Part shown: positions 16,981 through 21,389 of the stretch, piece by piece
How the letters are laid out: each line of letters starts with the position of its first letter
Position numbering within the stretch: position 1 is the first letter of the stretch
Assembly (NCBI GenBank): GCA_027578815.1
Contig: JANBTH010000305.1
Span: 1-21,389, forward strand
Length of the DNA stretch: 21,389 nt
Direction of reading: 5' to 3'
Source of the DNA: Coemansia sp. RSA 1804
Taxonomy: Eukaryota > Kickxellomycota > Kickxellomycetes > Kickxellales > Kickxellaceae
Notes under the pieces: generated by a model
Seen by the model: the letters and a program-made list of their open reading frames with translations, nothing else
What the model was told of the DNA's origin: nothing
The model's database searches: none
Program-made: the position numbers and the translations under genes

Positions 16981-17085
16981 TAGACATATCTCTTTCTTTT
17001 GTGTGTATTTGTGTCATTTGACATGTTTTTGCAGAATTTTTCTTGTTACAAAGCTACTATAGCAACAAGCCATAAGTTGTATTTA

Positions 17086-17096
17086 AATAAAATAAA
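17086..17096 (+). terminator. Overlapping poly(A) signals of the first lysozyme-like gene
   Basis: Two AATAAA copies overlap at 17086-17091 and 17091-17096, about 106 bp after the TAG at 16978-16980, the expected distance for a fungal 3' UTR. Confidence 0.55.
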
Positions 17097-17447
17097 AAAT
17101 AAGCAGAACAGAAGATAATACTAATCTAGTATTAAGCATTGCGAATTTAACAATATATAAAACAACTCTTGATTTCTATTACTCATGCACGATCAAATTC
17201 TGTGCGGGAATTATTGTCGATCCCTATCTCTTCTTTCTCACTCTGGTAGATCTCTCTCAAACGAAAGAGCCAGATAAAAATAACAAATTATACAATCGTT
17301 ACTCCCTTTTTTGATATATTTTGCTCCCCGCATACATGCATATATGCAATCTTTGTGCTTTTGCACATGATGCGTGTCCAATCGCTTCAACACAACATTC
17401 CATCCAGCAATGTCAGTTTGAAATTTTTTCTGAATGTCCTTGAGGGC

Positions 17448-17456
17448 TATAAATAG
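17448..17456 (+). promoter_or_regulatory. TATA box of the second lysozyme-like gene
   Basis: TATAAATAG preceded by GGGC, a near-perfect TATA element with G/C flanks, 245 bp upstream of the ATG at 17701. Confidence 0.5.
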
Positions 17457-17700
17457 TTGGGCTTGCACTTTTGATTAAAGCGAACCAGAAAAGTGACAAG
17501 TACATGTTATTGTTCCTTCCTCTTCCCCATTACCTTTTTTTTACTTTTTCTCTTTTTTACTTTCATTCATCATCTTATTATTTAAGAAACTGGTTTTCTT
17601 TAAATAGTAATAAAATCACCGCCTTTTTTCATTTCTCTAACGACATTTTCCCTTGATTTTTTTCATTTTCTTTGAACTGCAAAACCATTCAATAACCACG

Positions 17701-18654
17701 ATGAAGCTGTCCCTTGCTCTTGGTGTTGTCGGCGCATTGGCCCAGGTTGGCCTTGCTGGAAAATGCCTCAACTCCGCTTCCGTTTCCAGCGCCGAGGATG
17801 CCTCTGTTCTTGGGCCCTACAGCACTGTCCCAATGCCTCCGCAATACATTGAGCCAAGCGCAACGGCTGGTCCGTATAGTACTGTTCCAATGCCCTCCGA
17901 CTTTAGTCAAGACTATGGAGTCTACAGCACCGCCCCAATGCCGTCGGACTTTGTATACACAAATGCTCCGGCTACCGAGGAAGAGCAGCTTTCCACAGCT
18001 TCTTCACCCGAACCCGATTACTCAGCCGCGCCTACCGCCACTACAACTACTCCTCCTTCTGGTGCTGCAGGTGCTTACCAGATTACGCTTGAGCAGCTAA
18101 ACAAGGCCGTGCCTGACCGTGCTGCTGACAGCTCTTGTGGCTCTGCACCATATCCGGACGAATGCGTGACAAACTCACGTGCAGTCAGTGCAATTAACAA
18201 TGCGCTAACAAAGTACGGCATCTCAAGACGCAGTGAGGCCGTTGCAGTCATTTCGCTAATGGCATTTGAGTCCGAGAGCTGGCTGTACAACAAGAACCAT
18301 TATCCCGGAAGACCAGGACAGGGCGCACGCAACATGCAGATGTACGAGTATAACAGCGAGTATGCCAAGCTCCTGTATCCTGACAAGGTTGCCCAGGTGC
18401 TTGCGTCTGATTCAAGCAACTCTACGCAGCAGATGAATGATGTGCGTGGTCTAGTTCTTGGCGACAACGATAGCTTTGGTGCTGGATTCTGGTACCTTAC
18501 AGTCCATGCGTCCAACTACCACAACAATGCAAACACTCTGCGCGATGGCAACTCTGCTGACTTCCAGGATTACGTGGTTACTGGTGTTGGTGCTGGATGG
18601 TCTGACAACCGCATGACTATCTGGAACTCTGTCAATTCTGCTCTTTCTGCATAG
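17701..18654 (+). CDS. Secreted lysozyme-like protein with repetitive N-terminal extension
   Basis: 317 aa from ATG 17701 (A at -3; the open frame upstream begins with TTG and encodes no better start). Signal peptide about 1-19 (MKLSLALGVVGALAQVGLAG). Residues about 36-125 are a Pro/Ser/Thr-rich extension absent from the shorter paralogue at 16363. It holds three imperfect copies of YST(V/A)PMP about 20-23 residues apart. From about residue 128 (QITLEQLNKAVPDR) the protein follows the paralogue closely: MAFESESWLYN with E190 as the matching acidic residue, NHYPGRPGQGARNM, DNDSFGAGFWYLT and DYVVTGVGAGW. A wall-glycan substrate and lysozyme-like fold are inferred from the Glu-Ser...Asn...Gly-Gln-Gly pattern, not proven. 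The extension could tether the protein in the wall or act as an O-glycosylated spacer. Confidence 0.85.
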   Translation: MKLSLALGVVGALAQVGLAGKCLNSASVSSAEDASVLGPYSTVPMPPQYIEPSATAGPYSTVPMPSDFSQDYGVYSTAPMPSDFVYTNAPATEEEQLSTASSPEPDYSAAPTATTTTPPSGAAGAYQITLEQLNKAVPDRAADSSCGSAPYPDECVTNSRAVSAINNALTKYGISRRSEAVAVISLMAFESESWLYNKNHYPGRPGQGARNMQMYEYNSEYAKLLYPDKVAQVLASDSSNSTQQMNDVRGLVLGDNDSFGAGFWYLTVHASNYHNNANTLRDGNSADFQDYVVTGVGAGWSDNRMTIWNSVNSALSA

Positions 18655-18746
18655 CAACATTTCATTTGTCTTTTTCGGATATGCTTGAGGTTAATGCATT
18701 GAGCTGGTCTAGTTGCAATTGTTGAGCTTAAGTTTTGTTAAATGGT

Positions 18747-18752
18747 ATTAAA
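18747..18752 (+). terminator. Candidate poly(A) signal (ATTAAA) of the second lysozyme-like gene
   Basis: ATTAAA, the commonest variant of AATAAA, lies about 95 bp after the stop codon, inside the 165-bp gap between this gene and the convergent pseudoprotease gene. Confidence 0.35.
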
Positions 18753-18819
18753 AGTAACTACTATGTTGATATTTGCATAGACACTGCCTATGTATGTTTC
18801 TTTGTTGGTTGGTTGGCGC

Positions 18820-20343
18820 CTATTTTGGGGAGGAACGGTTTGGTGCAATCGGCTGGTTTAGGTAGTATCTCAAAACCGTGGAATCGCTTGAACCAGTGTG
18901 GATGGATGGTGTGTGTGCGGCAGACATGGGAGAAGGTGGAGGTGGTAACTTTGTGTTTATTTTGGCCCGTGGTTTGAAGACCGGCGTTGGAGGTAGTTGT
19001 ATGGATATCGGGGAGTGAGTGCTGCCTGAATCAAGTATAAGAATCGAATGCATGTCACTCCGCACGTCATAATTCCTGTAGATGTTTCTGCGTGCTCTTT
19101 TCCACTTTTTGTAGAAATACAGAAAAATAATTGTTAGCAGCAAGCCGCCAAGAACAGCACTAACAATTCCAATAATCAGATTTTGTTTTAACGATGAATC
19201 GTGGTTGTCGTCAACGATACCGCTTTCATTACTAGCTGTATCGGATGATGTTTGGCTATCAGATTCAATGCTAGAGTCGGTGCCAGCATCTGCAACACTA
19301 TTGCTGCTTACTCTATCGTGGATGCTGCTACTTTCATTGTCCACACCATTGCTCATAGTAATTGTGACCTGGTCAGTACTACTAGTTGTGTCTGGAATGT
19401 TGTCGTTTTTTAATGATTCAGTCTGGGCGGAATAAAAATCGCCCATCAGGTAAACAATAGACATGGAGTTATCTGCGGGTTTAGCCATACTAAAGTTTGA
19501 ATCTTTCTGTGGCACAACGTTGCTGCTGCTGTTTGGATAATACCCGATTTTGCGACCAAGAACCTTGTCTGCAAAGGCGACATAGTTGGCCAATAGCGTA
19601 TAGTAGCTTTTCTGGCCGTCAAACAAGGTGCATTTATAAGAAAGTCCATAGAGCCTGGTGAATGAGTAGATTCCAGCAACATACGGCTTGCCATCAATGT
19701 ATGTCTCGGCTACTCCATACGGAGTAGCACAGGTTGTCAAGTATGTAGATGTTGTGTGGATTGTGGCGTTTGAGCAGAGAAGGGAATCCATATTTAGGTT
19801 ATAGATATCTAAAAAGTTGACTTCCTTTGGAAACATATACGGGTTTGTTGCGGTAGATGGCGCGCTCCATTTCATTGTGTTCAGATCAGCTAATTCTCTC
19901 TTAACAAGTGCAATGTCGCCCCAGCTGTTTTTTCTGTCAATGGCAATAGGATTGGACCAAGTCTCTGTGCTGGCTTGGTTAAACTGGAGAATTGCCACTG
20001 GGTTGATTAAATTAGTGGCGTTGTATTCTGGATGCACTGTAATTGAATTAACTGTGTATTTGGCAGTCTTGTTGTTGATGCCTGCATCCAGATACACTTC
20101 ATATGCAGTGCCACTGTCAACAACGCCTTTTGAAAAGTCAAGGCAGGGAGCAGCTACAAACGCTGCTGAGCTGTCAATGACTCCGAGCTCACACGATGTC
20201 TGCATTCCATTCTTGACCAGTATTCCGCCCTTAATACTGGATATATCTGCATTAGTGCCACGAACAGCAAGACCATTTGCGGTGGCAGCCAAGAAGGCTG
20301 TTGCAATTAATAGAACAATATGAGGAAATAGTATAAAAATCAT
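18820..20343 (-). CDS. Membrane-anchored S1 pseudoprotease with long proline-rich cytoplasmic tail
   Basis: 507 aa from ATG 20343, single exon. Signal peptide about 1-25. The ectodomain follows the same plan as the gene at 13891: QTSC at 48-51, then C67 at exact C42/C58 spacing, and VHPEYNAT before the catalytic-Asp position. All triad positions differ: Pro66 for His, Pro115 for Asp, and probably Asn192 for Ser. A Ser/Thr/Asp-rich stalk (about 310-385) leads to a transmembrane helix at about 389-411, followed by the basic stop-transfer KKWKRARR. Unlike its paralogue it has a tail of about 95 residues containing QLPPTPVFKPR and KLPPPPSPM, possible SH3 or WW ligands, plus Ser/Thr sites. This suggests signalling to the cytoplasm (inference). 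Tail-to-tail with the lysozyme-like gene at 17701. Confidence 0.85.
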   Translation of the reverse strand: MIFILFPHIVLLIATAFLAATANGLAVRGTNADISSIKGGILVKNGMQTSCELGVIDSSAAFVAAPCLDFSKGVVDSGTAYEVYLDAGINNKTAKYTVNSITVHPEYNATNLINPVAILQFNQASTETWSNPIAIDRKNSWGDIALVKRELADLNTMKWSAPSTATNPYMFPKEVNFLDIYNLNMDSLLCSNATIHTTSTYLTTCATPYGVAETYIDGKPYVAGIYSFTRLYGLSYKCTLFDGQKSYYTLLANYVAFADKVLGRKIGYYPNSSSNVVPQKDSNFSMAKPADNSMSIVYLMGDFYSAQTESLKNDNIPDTTSSTDQVTITMSNGVDNESSSIHDRVSSNSVADAGTDSSIESDSQTSSDTASNESGIVDDNHDSSLKQNLIIGIVSAVLGGLLLTIIFLYFYKKWKRARRNIYRNYDVRSDMHSILILDSGSTHSPISIQLPPTPVFKPRAKINTKLPPPPSPMSAAHTPSIHTGSSDSTVLRYYLNQPIAPNRSSPK

Positions 20344-20479
20344 GGTTGTAGGAATATTAAAAGCTTTTGGAAAAATAGCAATTCACCAAAATTAGCTGAA
20401 CAAAGCAGTTTAGATACAGAATGCCGATAAGTAGTTGCATTTCTTTTTCTTTCTTCACAGCAATCAGGTTGTTCAAGCA

Positions 20480-20640
20480 TTTTCTTGATATTGCTGTGTT
20501 CCATAGATCTCTTTATAATATTTCTTTGGAGGCCATTTTAACTGATTTATGGATACCGGTTCTTTTGCAGCCCCAGTGTATATGCAATACACGCCAATAT
20601 TTTGCACAAAGAAGATGTCGTATCCACATGTTATATTCTG
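20480..20640 (+). pseudogene. Possible decayed Tc1/mariner-like transposase fragment
   Basis: The + strand encodes LEAILTDLWIPVLLQ (around 20531-20572), then after a frame change PVYMQYTPIFCTKKM (around 20574-20618). The second piece resembles the family signature VYMQDNAPIHTAKK around the second catalytic Asp of Tc1/mariner transposases, with the Asp-Asn lost and frame shifts on both sides. Stop codons follow. The resemblance is short and by eye, and no terminal inverted repeats were found. Confidence 0.25.
20511..20517 (-). promoter_or_regulatory. Candidate TATA box of the 20343 pseudoprotease gene
   Basis: CTTTATA on the + strand gives TATAAAG on the minus strand, about 170 bp upstream of the ATG at 20343. 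It overlaps the possible transposon relic, which would mean that the promoter uses element-derived sequence, or that one of the two calls is wrong. Confidence 0.3.
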
Positions 20641-21351
20641 AATCAACTATTTCAGGAAAAAAATTACGCGTAACAAGACTGCAGATCTTTGTAAAAAAAA
20701 GCCCTCAGCTATTGGAGATACTTTGATGTAAAAGACCAGAAAGATGCTAGGAAAGAATAATCCGTCATTTTTTACAGACCGAAGCATGGAAACTGTGCAT
20801 TCGGAGATCTCCTTGACTTGCAATACAAAGACAAATACAAAGACATACATTGCATATAGCTAGAACAATTAGTTTTTGTCCATTTTTCAACTTGGCACCC
20901 CATTCACTTTAATCGACTGTTTTGGAGAAAAGCAGAGACGTGGCTAATCAAATCCAGTTAAAATTACTTTGCAGCGACATTCTCCTCTAACCTTTTATAC
21001 AAGCATTACTAGTACTTTATGTGTCTGTTGCTCGACGTCATCAATCTTTAAAACTGGTATTTCCTGATTTGCGCTCTACTTTCATTTGCCTAATAGCAGC
21101 CTGCATTTATATACATTTTTAACAACTTAACAAATAGTGCTTATGGGCAGTGTCAGGGTCCAATCAAATTCTGTTACATCATTTGTCATAAATGCATTTC
21201 GTGGAGTTTATGTTTGTTTTTTCTTTTGGTTCAGTCACTACAGGAAAAACTGCATAAATAGCTATTTCCTATCTTTTTCTTTCTTTTCTCTTTGTTATTG
21301 CAACGATTTGCATTTTCATTTATATATTCTTTGTACACAGTAGCAGAAACC

Positions 21352-21389
21352 ATGGGTAATTATCAGACGTGGCAGATTCCGCACAGCGA
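21352..21389 (+). CDS. Start of a gene cut by the right window edge
   Basis: ATG at 21352 lies in a very good start context (AACCATGGG) and opens a frame of 12 codons, MGNYQTWQIPHS, that continues off the window. The composition and context differ from the AT-rich DNA before it. Too little is visible to assign a family. An AG at 21340 after a T-rich tract could be a 3' splice site in the 5' leader. Confidence 0.5.
   Translation, partial: MGNYQTWQIPHS

Larger units (their letters stand above)
16981..17700. other. Intergenic region between the two lysozyme-like genes
   Basis: It holds the poly(A) signals of the first gene and the TATA box of the second. The 240 bases between the TATA box and the ATG at 17701 are T-rich and could be a long 5' leader, possibly with an intron, but I could not choose splice sites. 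No gene seen. Confidence 0.5.
20344..21351. other. AT-rich intergenic region, possible transposon relic inside
   Basis: It separates the start of the minus-strand pseudoprotease gene from the start of the partial gene at 21352, so it is a divergent promoter region. Between about 20480 and 20720 the + strand has fragments with protein-like character in shifting frames (separate entry). The rest shows nothing recognisable. Confidence 0.45.

Overview
The window looks like nuclear DNA of a filamentous fungus. The strongest evidence is a complete chitin synthase fused to an N-terminal myosin-like domain, an architecture known only from fungi and close relatives. It is accompanied by a thimet-oligopeptidase-like M3 peptidase and by secreted or wall-type proteins. 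Genes are GC-richer and nearly intron-free (one convincing 150-bp intron), the spaces between them are AT-rich, and low-complexity Gln, Asn, Ser and Ala runs are common. This would fit an early-diverging ('zygomycete') fungus, perhaps Kickxellomycotina, but the placement is inference from gene content, not a search result.

Layout. Positions 2-1495 (+) hold the 3' part of a low-complexity, polyQ-rich gene cut by the window edge. It is tail-to-tail with an M3 metallopeptidase gene of two exons (4086-1672, -). Positions 4779-4651 (-) hold a 42-residue candidate microprotein gene with a good start context and its own poly(A) signal. Positions 10957-5471 (-) encode the 1828-aa chitin synthase. From 11749 to 20343 lies a block of secreted or surface proteins: a trypsin-fold protease (-) divergent from a membrane-anchored pseudoprotease (+), two tandem secreted lysozyme-like proteins (+, +), and a second membrane-anchored pseudoprotease (-). 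A final gene appears to start at 21352 (+) and runs off the right edge.

How they may work together. The chitin synthase builds wall polymer at the plasma membrane. The two lysozyme-like proteins have an E-S motif followed by N and G-Q-G that resembles the lysozyme/lytic transglycosylase signature, so they may act on a wall glycan (inference). The two membrane proteins share one plan: signal peptide, S1-protease-like ectodomain in which all three catalytic positions are changed, Ser/Thr/Asp-rich stalk, one transmembrane helix, and a short or long cytoplasmic tail. The plan recalls fungal wall-stress sensors (Wsc/Mid2 type), but the sensing head would be a dead protease. This surface cluster is the most interesting content of the window. 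No mobile element is intact; one AT-rich gap at 20.4-20.9 kb may hold a decayed Tc1/mariner-like fragment. No tRNA, rRNA or CRISPR was seen.
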